Source: Candidatus Acidiferrales bacterium (lineage in GTDB: Bacteria > Acidobacteriota > Terriglobia > Acidiferrales > UBA7541). Taken from it: 10,328 bases of DNA. Below, piece by piece: positions 1 through 6,857 of this stretch. Where the stretch lies: assembly GCA_955651735.1 (NCBI GenBank), contig CATPAM010000032.1, forward strand, positions 1 to 10,328, written 5' to 3'. The notes under the pieces were generated by a model. The model was not told where the DNA came from. It ran no database searches and was given only the letters and a program-made list of their open reading frames with translations. The stretch's first letter is position 1. Each line of letters opens with the position of its first letter. Both the position numbers and the translations under genes were made by a program.

Positions 1-972
1 GACTTGCGCGAGGATGTGCTCGAGTTTTTCCGGGCCGATTACGTATTTGAGCCAGGGCCAGTTCTTGTCGTACTGGGTCATGGCCACGTAGAACAAATTC
101 TTGGGGCGCTGGGGGTCGACGAATTTGTCGAAATCAGGGGCGGCGAGCGCGTAGGTCATCTGGCGGGCGCGGTCGGCGCGGAAGTTGAAAAAGATGATGG
201 CGTCGTGGTCACGGATCGGCCCGACCGCTGGCGCCGTCGGGCCACTGCCCTTGGTGACGACGATGGGCTTCACGAATTCGTCGGTGACGTCCTGCTCGTA
301 GCTGCGCTGCAGGGCGGCGAGAGGATCGTCGGTGCGCGTTTCGGCTTCGCCGTGGACGACGGCGCGATAGGCGAGTTCGATGCGCTCCCAGCGATTGTCG
401 CGGTCCATGGCGTAGTAGCGGCCGACCAGCGTGGCAATTTGCCCGACGCCGAGTTCGCGAATTTTTTGCTGGAGCTGCCGCACGAAATCGCGGCCGCTGT
501 GCGGCGGGGTGTCGCGTCCGTCCATGAAGCAGTGGATGAAAACGTTCTCGACCTTTTGCTGCTTGCTCATTTCGAGCAGCGCGAATAGATGATTGATGTG
601 GGAGTGCACGCCGCCGTCGCTGAGCAGGCCCATCAAATGCAAGCGGCGCTGGCGGCCGCGTTCCATGGCTTGTTGGAAGAGCCGCACGTTTTGCAACTGC
701 TTGTTGGCGATGAGCAGATCGATTCGCGTGATGTCCATGCGCACGATGCGGCCGGCGCCGATGTTGAGGTGGCCGACTTCGCTGTTGCCCATTTGGCCTT
801 CGGGCAGGCCGACGTAGGGGCCGGAGGTGTGAATCAGCGTGTTGGGAAATTTCTTGAGCAGCGCGTCGTACGCGGGCTTGCGTGCGAGGGCGATGGCGTT
901 GCCTTTGGTTTCAGCGCGAAATCCCCAGCCGTCAAGTACGGTCAAAACGATGGGTTTCGGTCGCTTGCTCAT
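1..972 (-). CDS. gpmI: 2,3-bisphosphoglycerate-independent phosphoglycerate mutase, 3' end off the window edge
   Basis: This cytoplasmic, Mn-dependent enzyme of the alkaline phosphatase superfamily interconverts 3- and 2-phosphoglycerate through a phosphoserine intermediate. Translation from ATG 972 gives 324 residues with no stop before base 1; the family is usually about 510-550 residues, so roughly the last 190-220 are outside. Visible signatures are VLDGWG (12-17, metal Asp14), GQMGNSEVGH (59-68, catalytic Ser64), DGGVHSH (119-125, His123), DGRDTPP (151-157), GRYYAMDRDNRWER (184-197, with Arg185 and Arg191 of the substrate pocket) and FFNFRADR (261-268). An in-frame TGA at 990-988 and no other start codon before 972 fix the start. 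A GAGG lies only 2 nt before the ATG, inside a tandem 11-bp duplication. It is the last visible gene of an operon with the small gene and the PLP enzyme upstream. All catalytic residues in the visible part are intact. Confidence 0.96.
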   Translation of the reverse strand, partial: MSKRPKPIVLTVLDGWGFRAETKGNAIALARKPAYDALLKKFPNTLIHTSGPYVGLPEGQMGNSEVGHLNIGAGRIVRMDITRIDLLIANKQLQNVRLFQQAMERGRQRRLHLMGLLSDGGVHSHINHLFALLEMSKQQKVENVFIHCFMDGRDTPPHSGRDFVRQLQQKIRELGVGQIATLVGRYYAMDRDNRWERIELAYRAVVHGEAETRTDDPLAALQRSYEQDVTDEFVKPIVVTKGSGPTAPAVGPIRDHDAIIFFNFRADRARQMTYALAAPDFDKFVDPQRPKNLFYVAMTQYDKNWPWLKYVIGPEKLEHILAQV

Positions 973-994
973 AGCCTCACTTAAGCCTCACTTA
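973..994 (-). repeat. Perfect 11-bp tandem duplication in the gpmI leader
   Basis: On the minus strand the unit TAAGTGAGGCT occurs twice back to back (994-984 and 983-973), directly abutting the gpmI ATG at 972. Each copy holds a TGA and a GAGG Shine-Dalgarno-like core. The upstream TGA (990-988) would end the small gene in its shifted frame. The GAGG cores sit 2 nt and 13 nt from the ATG, so neither spacing is ideal. The duplication itself is seen directly; an effect on translation is inferred. Confidence 0.85.
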
Positions 995-1274
995 ATCGCT
1001 GCGAAAAGCGGGCAGTTCCTCCCGTAGAGACTTCGTTCCCGGGAGATGCTGTGCACCTCAAAGTACTCCTTCAAAAAGTCGTGGTCGATGGTCTGCTCGT
1101 ACTCACCTTCTCATTGACGAGCCAGATGCAGTCTAAACCATCGTTCTCGCTGTAATAGCCGATCCGGAAGCGCCGCCCTACGTTTCTTCGCCAAGATGGG
1201 GAGGGTGAAGCTTTCGCGCGCACCACGGAACCAGGCGTTATAGGCTTACGAAAAACGCGCTTCTTACGCAACAT
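988..1274 (-). pseudogene. Small uncharacterised protein, apparently frameshifted (about 95 residues if repaired)
   Basis: I do not recognise the family. The ATG at 1274 overlaps the upstream TGA by one base (TGATG), a translational-coupling arrangement; a GTG lies one codon earlier at 1277. The frame encodes a basic N-terminus (MLRKKRVFRK), then GRRFRIGYYSENDGLDCIWL (33-52), a compact beta-strand-like segment, and stops at TGA 1073-1071 after a Ser/Thr-rich, unconvincing tail. If one base is restored near 1109-1106 (AAGG read as AAGGG), the chain changes after about residue 56 to GEYEQTIDHDFLKEYFEVHS and continues to TGA 990-988, just ahead of gpmI. The repaired tail looks far more protein-like (charged and aromatic alternation, YEQTIDHDFLKEYFE), and its stop fits the operon spacing. 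No classic slippery heptamer is visible at the junction, so an indel or sequencing error is likelier than programmed shifting. As written, the product is 67-68 residues ending at 1071. Confidence 0.6.
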
Positions 1275-2557
1275 CACCTGGCAAACTCGCGCAGCGCGGA
1301 GAGCAGGCGGTCCACTTCTTCCGCAGTGTTGTAATGCACAAGGCCGATGCGGAGGAGGCCGCCGCTTTTTTCGACGCCGAGGCGCTCGGTCAGGTTCAGC
1401 GCGTAGTAATTGCCGTCCCAGGTGAAGATGCCGCGGTCGCCGAGGAATTTCGCGATCTCCGTCGGATTGCGATCGCCGACGCGGATGGAAACCGTGGAGC
1501 AGCGCTCGTGGAAACGGTTCGGATCGCTGATGCCGAAGAAGCGCAGCTTGGGAATGGTGACCAGGCCCTCGATCAAGCGAGCGAGCAACGCGGTTTCGTG
1601 CTGCCGCGTTGCGCGATAGGCGGCGAGCAGAGCGCTGCGGCGATCGGCGGCGGTGGGATCGTGGCGGCGGCCTAGCTCGGCTAGATAATCGACGGCTGCG
1701 CCGGTGCCGGCGATCAACTCCTGTACTTGCGTGCCGGTTTCCCAGCGATCGGGAAGCGCATCGGTCGCCGGGCGCACCTTGTACGGCTTGAACTGCAGCA
1801 GGCGCTCGCGTTTGCCGTACAGCGTGCCCATGTGCGGACCGAAAAATTTATAGGGCGAGCAAACCATGAAATCGCAGTCGAGCGCGCGGACGTCGATGGG
1901 GCCGTGCGGCGCGTAATGCACAGCGTCGATGAACATGAGCGCGCCGGCCTCGTGTGCAAGCTTGGTGATTTGCGCGACGGGATTGATGGTGCCGACGGCG
2001 TTGGAGGCATAACCGACGGCGACGAGTTTTGTTTTTGCGGTGATTTTTCGCTTTAAGTCGTCGAGATCGAGCGTGCAGTCGGCTTCGCGAATGTCGACTT
2101 GGCGAATCACGATGCCTTTTTCCTCGAGCGCTCGCCACGGGGCGACGTTGGCGTCATGGTCGAGCGTGGTGACCACGATTTCGTCTCCGGCCGTCAGCGC
2201 GCGACCGATGGCGCGGGCGAGCGCGAACGTGATGGTGGTCATGTTCTGGCCGAAGACGACTTCGTCCGGGTCGCAATGGAAGAAATCGGCCATGGCCGCG
2301 CGCGCGGAAGCGATCATGGCGTCATTGGCGCGGCTGGTGGCGAATGCGCCGCAGGTATTGGCGTTCGCGGTGAGAAAATAATTTTGCACGGCCTCGATGA
2401 CCTGCTTGGGAACTTGCGTGCCGGCGGGGCCGTCGAGAAACGCGGCCGCCTGGCCATTCACCTGCGATTTCAACGATGGAAATTGCGCGCGAACCCAAGC
2501 AGAGTCGAGCGGCTTGCTGGTTGATTTCCCTGTTTCCTGCAATGCTGGTGTGCTCAT
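1274..2557 (-). CDS. Cysteine desulfurase-like class V aminotransferase (VC1184/TIGR01976-type)
   Basis: This is a 427-residue cytoplasmic fold-type I PLP enzyme. It shows LDHDAN (132-137, His134 stacking on the cofactor), DAVHYAPHG (211-219, Asp211 pairing with the pyridine nitrogen), SPYKFFGPHMG (234-244, Lys237 as the Schiff-base lysine) and RWETGTQ (271-277). The layout matches the cysteine desulfurase/selenocysteine lyase superfamily. However, the C-terminal region where SufS and IscS carry the persulfide cysteine reads RIGLVHYNT (403-411) and has no cysteine there. True cysteine desulfurase activity is therefore doubtful and its substrate unknown. ATG 2557 is preceded by GAGG at 2564-2561. 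No suf/isc partner genes are present. Downstream, the TGA overlaps the next start, making it the first gene of the three-gene unit ending in gpmI. The PLP fold is secure; the reaction is not. Confidence 0.9.
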   Translation of the reverse strand: MSTPALQETGKSTSKPLDSAWVRAQFPSLKSQVNGQAAAFLDGPAGTQVPKQVIEAVQNYFLTANANTCGAFATSRANDAMIASARAAMADFFHCDPDEVVFGQNMTTITFALARAIGRALTAGDEIVVTTLDHDANVAPWRALEEKGIVIRQVDIREADCTLDLDDLKRKITAKTKLVAVGYASNAVGTINPVAQITKLAHEAGALMFIDAVHYAPHGPIDVRALDCDFMVCSPYKFFGPHMGTLYGKRERLLQFKPYKVRPATDALPDRWETGTQVQELIAGTGAAVDYLAELGRRHDPTAADRRSALLAAYRATRQHETALLARLIEGLVTIPKLRFFGISDPNRFHERCSTVSIRVGDRNPTEIAKFLGDRGIFTWDGNYYALNLTERLGVEKSGGLLRIGLVHYNTAEEVDRLLSALREFAR

Positions 2558-2723
2558 TTTCCTCGCCCATGCTAAATACCAATTTGTCCGGGCAGCTAGT
2601 TTCTCACAACCGGGTGCTGGCGTTGAAATGCTGGATGGCGTGGTAACATGAATTGCTTTTCCTCACTCATGCCGCGGTAGCGCAGGCTATCAACTCCGCG
2701 CTACGTTTCTCAAGAGGTGCATC
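2558..2723. promoter_or_regulatory. Divergent intergenic region between the PLP enzyme and the flavoprotein gene
   Basis: These 166 bp separate two divergently read genes, so they should carry at least two promoters. On the plus strand TTGAAA (2623-2628) and TAACAT (2644-2649) resemble -35/-10 boxes, but the 15-nt spacer is short. The minus-strand side shows no convincing pair. The ribosome sites are clear: GAGG at 2564-2561 for the minus gene and AAGAGG at 2712-2717 for the plus gene. The promoter call is weak and rests mostly on gene geometry. Confidence 0.3.
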
Positions 2724-3377
2724 GTGCCAGAAAGCTTTACGCCGACGGAGCGCACGCGTGTGGTTCGAGAGCCGCATCGCGGCGTTTATGATCGGCTGGA
2801 AATTTATAAGATTTTGGATGAGGGGATGGTGTGTCACGTCGGTTTTGCCGCGGAGGAGCAGCCGTTCGTGATTCCGACGCTGTACGCGCGTGTGGGCGAC
2901 GCGATCTACTTTCACGGCTCGGCGGCTAGCCGGATGCTGCGCGGCGCGGCGGCCGGCATTTCCGTGTGTGTGACGGTCACCCTGACGGACGGTTTGGTGC
3001 TGGCGCGATCGGTCTTCAATCATTCGATGAACTATCGCTCCGTGGTTGCACTGGGGAAGGCGACGCTTGTGGATGCGCCCGCAGAGAAGCTCGAAGCGCT
3101 GCGGGCGTTCACGGAAAAAATTTTGCCGGGGCGCTGGGAGGACGCGCGGCAGCCGAATGAGAAGGAGCTGAAGGCCACGAGCATTTTGAAGCTGCCGCTG
3201 ACGGAAATTTCCGCCAAGGTTCGCTCCGGCCCAGTGCAGGACGATGAAGAGGACTACACGCTGCCGGTGTGGGCGGGGATTGTGCCTCTGCATTTGCAAG
3301 CGCAGGCGCCGGTTCGCGACGAGCGGTGCGACCCGGTGATTCCGACGCCTGCGTATGCGGCGAATTACAGACGTTGA
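2724..3377 (+). CDS. Pyridoxamine 5'-phosphate oxidase-like flavin-binding protein (Pyridox_ox_2 type)
   Basis: This 217-residue protein is predicted to be a cytoplasmic FMN-binding split-barrel protein of the PNPOx-like superfamily, nearest in style to the PF12900/NimA-like group. Evidence is the pattern LDEGMVCHVGF (31-41), the conserved PTLY strand (51-54), YFHGSAASRML (62-72, typical FMN-phosphate contact loop), HSMNYRSVVALGKA (100-113) and a C-terminal KVRSGP...DYTLPVWAGIVPL segment (165-189) common to this group. The start is GTG 2724, chosen because AAGAGG (2712-2717) lies 6 nt upstream. It is the only plus-strand gene and stands alone, converging with the homoserine dehydrogenase; only 10 bp separate the two stop codons. 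Members reduce or bind flavin-linked substrates; the Nim relatives reduce nitroimidazoles, but nothing here identifies a substrate. It is not the biosynthetic PdxH, which has different C-terminal signatures. Confidence 0.85.
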   Translation: MPESFTPTERTRVVREPHRGVYDRLEIYKILDEGMVCHVGFAAEEQPFVIPTLYARVGDAIYFHGSAASRMLRGAAAGISVCVTVTLTDGLVLARSVFNHSMNYRSVVALGKATLVDAPAEKLEALRAFTEKILPGRWEDARQPNEKELKATSILKLPLTEISAKVRSGPVQDDEEDYTLPVWAGIVPLHLQAQAPVRDERCDPVIPTPAYAANYRR

Positions 3378-3381
3378 ACCG

Positions 3382-3397
3382 CAGCGGCTAGCCGCTG
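3382..3397. terminator. Perfect 16-bp palindrome between convergent genes, possible bidirectional terminator
   Basis: CAGCGGCTAGCCGCTG is its own reverse complement and can form a 6-bp GC-rich stem with a CTAG loop. It starts 4 bp after the flavoprotein stop and spans the homoserine dehydrogenase stop codon (TAG at 3390-3388). The position suits a bidirectional terminator of two convergent genes, but neither strand has a U-tract after the stem, so it is not a textbook intrinsic terminator. It might instead be an mRNA-end-stabilising hairpin. Confidence 0.4.
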
Positions 3398-4398
3398 ACA
3401 GCGCGAAGAAAATCCGCCAGCAGACCGTACCCGGTAGCTTCAATTCCCGGATTGTGTTCCACCAGCGAAAAGCCGAAGACGTCCAAATCGAAGCGCACCG
3501 CGGAGCTCGTGCCTTCCAAGTTCGCGAGGGGATCGGAGGCGAGCAGCAGCTCCGGCTGCGCACTGCAGTCCACGCCGTCACCGCGACGCTCCGCGCGACA
3601 AACGAGCTTGTAACGCATGCCCGAGGTGCGCACGGAGCGGATTTTTTCTTCGCAGAGTTCGCGAATGCCAGTGCGCCGCACCTGGTCGAGCCGCAACGGC
3701 ACATTCATTAAGACAATCGCGAGCGCGGCAACTTTCACTGCCGCATCCCAGCCGTCCAAGTCGGCGCTTGGATCGCTTTCCGCCACGCCGATGGCTTGTG
3801 CCCGCCTGACTCCCTCCTCAAAGGAGCGTCCCTTCTCGATTTCCGTGAGCACAACATTTGTGGTGGAGTTCAGCACGCCGCAAAAACCGCGCAGCTCGGT
3901 GGCGGGCAAACCGAGTTGGAACATGGAGAAAATCGGCACGCCATCCATCACCGTCGCTTCATACAAAAACTTCTTGCCCTTCTCTCGCGCCAAGGCAGTC
4001 AGTTCGCTGAGCGCATGCACGATCGGCCCCTTGTTAACGCTGATTGCATGAGCGCCCAGATCCAACGCAGTTTTGATGTGATCGATGGCAGGCTGACCGG
4101 TGTGCACGTTCAGCGAACTTGCCTCAAAGAACACATCGGCCTTGGCGTGTTCCAGCCATTCGCGCGCGTTCCCTGCCTGAAAGCTGTGGTGCTGCGCGGG
4201 CCAGCGCCCATTCAGTATTGCCAGCGGGTTTAGGCCGTCCGGATCCGCGAGCCAGCCATTGCGGCGCGTAGCAACCCCGGTCAGCCGCCAGCGCACGTCA
4301 TAGCGCCGCCGGATTTCCGTCTCTTTCGATATCAACAGGCGCAGAAATGCCTTGCCCACATTTCCAAAACCCACGATGGCGAGGTTGTACGACGGGAT
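3388..4398 (-). CDS. hom: Homoserine dehydrogenase, short form without ACT domain; probable ATC start
   Basis: The family reduces aspartate semialdehyde to homoserine with NAD(P)H on the Thr/Met/Ile route. Numbering from the proposed ATC start at 4398 (336 residues), there is a Rossmann GFGNVG (10-15), SVNKGP (120-125, Lys123), the signature GVLNSTTN (174-181), and AESDPSADLDGWDAAVK (206-222), which keeps the catalytic acids and Lys222. The C-terminal ACT domain of longer enzymes (about 430 residues) is absent, so threonine feedback through such a domain is not expected. The first conventional start in frame is GTG 4374, but it would delete the first Rossmann beta strand (YNLAIV). A strong GGAGGA (4410-4405) lies exactly 6 nt before ATC 4398, and an in-frame TAG at 4431-4429 limits extension. 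It lies 60 bp downstream of the peptidase and may be cotranscribed. No thrB, thrC or lysC is adjacent. A related NAD-dependent dehydrogenase is possible but less likely. Confidence 0.87.
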   Translation of the reverse strand: MPSYNLAIVGFGNVGKAFLRLLISKETEIRRRYDVRWRLTGVATRRNGWLADPDGLNPLAILNGRWPAQHHSFQAGNAREWLEHAKADVFFEASSLNVHTGQPAIDHIKTALDLGAHAISVNKGPIVHALSELTALAREKGKKFLYEATVMDGVPIFSMFQLGLPATELRGFCGVLNSTTNVVLTEIEKGRSFEEGVRRAQAIGVAESDPSADLDGWDAAVKVAALAIVLMNVPLRLDQVRRTGIRELCEEKIRSVRTSGMRYKLVCRAERRGDGVDCSAQPELLLASDPLANLEGTSSAVRFDLDVFGFSLVEHNPGIEATGYGLLADFLRAVSG

Positions 4399-4410
4399 GT
4401 CCGTTCCTCC
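4396..4410 (-). promoter_or_regulatory. Strong Shine-Dalgarno site ahead of a non-ATG start codon
   Basis: On the minus strand GGAGGA (4410-4405) is followed by a 6-nt spacer and then ATC (4398-4396). No ATG, GTG or TTG occurs at usable spacing, while the homoserine dehydrogenase frame is open and its first beta strand begins four codons later. This site decides the start: either ATC is used, as ATT is in E. coli infC, or the base was originally ATG and has mutated or been miscalled. Confidence 0.65.
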
Positions 4411-4458
4411 GCAACAGTCCAGATATGGCTACGAAACGTTACCTCACCGCTCCGCGGC

Positions 4459-6741
4459 TCACTTTGCCGCGGCGAGCTTAGCGGCGGCGGAGGAAATGAG
4501 CGCGGCCTCATCGCGCAAAACGCCTCCGACCACGACGATGGCCTCATCCGCCTGCCTCCATTGCTTCTGTTCGATGGCTTCGCGCACGGCGGGCACGGTC
4601 TTCACCGCGTAGCCAGTGTAGAAGCCGGGCGCATAGAGCTGGTGCTTGAACCACGGCCGGTTCGGCAATCCCGCGGACGTGGTTAGCTTGCGCTCGCTTT
4701 CGATCAGCAAATGGTTTACGTCGGCGAGCGACGCCGAGGCGAGCTGCGCGCCACCATTGGCGTTGGCCTGCTCCAGCGCTTTGCGGTATTCGCCGGCGCT
4801 GCGCGCGAGTTCCTCGGTAGCGTTCTCGAGTGGCGCGAAATTCAGATGCGGAGGAACGGTGTCCGCCGCGGGAGCAACGAGCGGGTGGCGCGGATCATCC
4901 GTGGCCTTGAAAACGCCTTCCTCGATCTCGCGATTGCGCTCGCGAATGTCATCCTGCGTTTTCTGCGACAGCGCCTTCAACTCCTTTACGTAGGTCTGCA
5001 CGGTGTCCGCGAAGTCGCCAAATTCGAAGGGCAACAACTCCGCATCCGCCAGGCGCATCACCGCGGTCCCGCCGGTTTGCGCCAGGGCGCGGCCGTAAAC
5101 AAAATCGGTGTCGCTGAAATGCGTGTACCAGTAGAAATCGTCGTAGATGGAATGGTAGATGCCGCCACCGTCTTCCCCGCCGAATCCGATATTCAGGGAA
5201 GCGACGCCGTCGTGCTGCAGAAACGCTGTATAGTCCGAACCCGAACCCAGCGCGGGAATGCGCAGGTCCGCGCGTTCGCGGATTTCCTTGCGCTGGTCCG
5301 CAGATTTCGCACCGGCGATTTCACGCAAACGATCACGTTTCCAAACGGAAAGTTTCGTCTCCGGGTCGGAAATGTCGTGCGCGACATCGTTGCTGAATTT
5401 CTCCAGCGTGTGCGATCCTTCTACGCCCAGGTAACCCCGCCCGTTGCTGTCGGAGTTGACATAGGCCACGGCGTGCGCGCGCAAGTCGTCGTAATGCTCC
5501 TCGGCAAACTCCGTGGAGCCGAGCAAGCCCGGCTCTTCGCCGTCCCACGCACACAGAATAATCGTGCGCTTCGGCTTCCATCCTGATTTAAGCAGTTCCC
5601 CGAACGCGCGCGCTTCTTCAAGCACCGCAACCATTCCGGACGTGGGATCTTCCGCGCCGTTCACCCAAGCATCGTGATGGTTCCCGCGAATCACCCACTC
5701 ATCCGGAAACGCCGAGCCGGGGATTTTCGCAATCACGTCATAAACTGGCTTGATGGGCCAATTCGATATCACTTTCAGGTGAACCTTCGCGGGGCCTGGC
5801 CCGATGTGATAGGTAACACCCAATCCGCCGCGCCAACCCTCCGGCGCAACACGCCCGGCCATAGCGGCGAGAAGCGGCTGCGCGTCACCATAGGAAATTG
5901 GCAGCACGGGAATTTTTGTAATCGTCGCAGCATCTTTAATGTCCAGGCGCTTGGCGTTTTTCGTGGCGCCGACTCCCGGCGTGAGCGGATCGCCCGGATA
6001 GATCGGCATGTCCGCGACGCTGCCACGCTGCACGCCATCCTTCGGGCGCCAAGCTCCGTTCGGAAACGTATCGCCCTGCACATAACCATCTTCATGTGGA
6101 TCGGAATAGATGATGCAGCCGATGGCTCCGTGCTCGGCGGCCACTTTGGGCTTGATCCCGCGCCAGGAATGAAAATAGCGCGCGATCACGATCGCGCCTT
6201 TCACGGAAACGCCCATGCGCTCGAGCTGTTCGTAGTCTTCCGGAACTCCGTAGTTCACATACACCAGGGGCGCGGTGACGTCCCCGTCGATCGAATAGGC
6301 GTGATAGGTAGGCAACTGCTCGTTCTGCTGATTCGAGGTGAGATCCTGGGGTACCGGCGGCTCCTGCAGCGTGGCCACAAATTTCGGGCCGCCATCGACC
6401 AACTCGATGACGCGTTCTTTCGGCGTGGGATACAGCACATCGAACTGCTCGATATGCGCTTCCAGCCCAAACTCCTTGAACTTCGCCAGAATCCATTCGG
6501 CGTTTTCCTTGTCATAAGGAGAGCCGACATTATGTGGACGTGCGGAAAGATGCTGCATATAGGAGCGCAGATTTTCCGGGCTGGGAATCGCGCGCAGCTT
6601 TTCTTCCCATTGCCGCTCAGTACGAGAAGACTCCGCCGAGTAGCCAAACAATGGTTGCTCATCGGCAATAACGTGCGATCCAAACGGCGCGAGCGACACC
6701 CCCGCAAACAACATCCCCGCGACGATGCTCCTGCGATTCAT
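4459..6741 (-). CDS. Secreted M28 metallopeptidase, glutamate carboxypeptidase II-like
   Basis: This 760-residue protein is a predicted periplasmic or secreted di-zinc exopeptidase. Order: signal peptide (MNRR, hydrophobic stretch, likely cleavage after VIA near residue 26); peptidase segment; inserted PA domain (about 110-290, with VIARYFHSWRG and the GVQRG-like region); the M28 catalytic core; and a C-terminal transferrin-receptor-like dimerisation domain (about 590-760, ending with RPWFKHQLYAPG). All metal ligands are present: GNHHDAW (His355), AEDPTSG (Asp365, bridging), WDGEEPGLLGS (Glu402 base, Glu403), VNSDSN (Asp431), and IYHSIYDD (His530). The start ATG 6741 has GAGGAGG 4 nt upstream; an ATG at 6759 lacks a ribosome site and would add six residues before the signal peptide. 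The family length (about 750) matches human GCPII. Several glutamate-recognition residues of GCPII appear replaced, so NAAG or folate-type specificity should not be assumed. A role in nutrient peptide degradation is inferred. Confidence 0.93.
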   Translation of the reverse strand: MNRRSIVAGMLFAGVSLAPFGSHVIADEQPLFGYSAESSRTERQWEEKLRAIPSPENLRSYMQHLSARPHNVGSPYDKENAEWILAKFKEFGLEAHIEQFDVLYPTPKERVIELVDGGPKFVATLQEPPVPQDLTSNQQNEQLPTYHAYSIDGDVTAPLVYVNYGVPEDYEQLERMGVSVKGAIVIARYFHSWRGIKPKVAAEHGAIGCIIYSDPHEDGYVQGDTFPNGAWRPKDGVQRGSVADMPIYPGDPLTPGVGATKNAKRLDIKDAATITKIPVLPISYGDAQPLLAAMAGRVAPEGWRGGLGVTYHIGPGPAKVHLKVISNWPIKPVYDVIAKIPGSAFPDEWVIRGNHHDAWVNGAEDPTSGMVAVLEEARAFGELLKSGWKPKRTIILCAWDGEEPGLLGSTEFAEEHYDDLRAHAVAYVNSDSNGRGYLGVEGSHTLEKFSNDVAHDISDPETKLSVWKRDRLREIAGAKSADQRKEIRERADLRIPALGSGSDYTAFLQHDGVASLNIGFGGEDGGGIYHSIYDDFYWYTHFSDTDFVYGRALAQTGGTAVMRLADAELLPFEFGDFADTVQTYVKELKALSQKTQDDIRERNREIEEGVFKATDDPRHPLVAPAADTVPPHLNFAPLENATEELARSAGEYRKALEQANANGGAQLASASLADVNHLLIESERKLTTSAGLPNRPWFKHQLYAPGFYTGYAVKTVPAVREAIEQKQWRQADEAIVVVGGVLRDEAALISSAAAKLAAAK

Positions 6742-6779
6742 CCATCCTCCTCGACACATTGAAAGCGCCCGTATTCTGC

Positions 6780-6800
6780 CTCAAATCGGCTGCGTTTGAG
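6780..6800. repeat. Inverted repeat CTCAAA-N9-TTTGAG in the peptidase upstream region
   Basis: Two perfect 6-bp arms (6780-6785 and 6795-6800) flank 9 bp. They sit about 40-60 bp upstream of the peptidase start, in the 116-bp gap after the GNAT gene. This could be an operator-like site or a weak RNA hairpin; there is no U-tract. Six-base arms also arise by chance, so the functional call is tentative. No clear -35/-10 pair was found in the gap. Confidence 0.3.
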
Positions 6801-6857
6801 AAATTAACTGCGGGTGCGCCGGCTTATTTCGAAGAGCATCTTGTTGGCGCAGCGGTC

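Noticed and set aside
4..984. Plus-strand open frames of 194 and 131 codons opposite gpmI
   Set aside because: The minus strand encodes an unmistakable phosphoglycerate mutase through the whole stretch; the plus frames have no domain-like pattern.
1100..1112. Programmed -1 frameshift in the small gene
   Set aside because: The junction GAGAAGGTGAG has no X-XXY-YYZ slippery heptamer and no obvious downstream stem-loop or pseudoknot; a simple indel is the more economical explanation.
2667..3704. Minus-strand 345-codon frame covering the flavoprotein gene
   Set aside because: Arginine- and cysteine-rich sequence overlaps two genes with clear family motifs and has no motif of its own.
5674..6762. 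Long plus-strand open frame (362 codons) opposite the peptidase gene
   Set aside because: It is antisense to a gene with complete M28 motifs; its arginine/histidine-rich composition is typical of the complement of a GC-rich coding strand.
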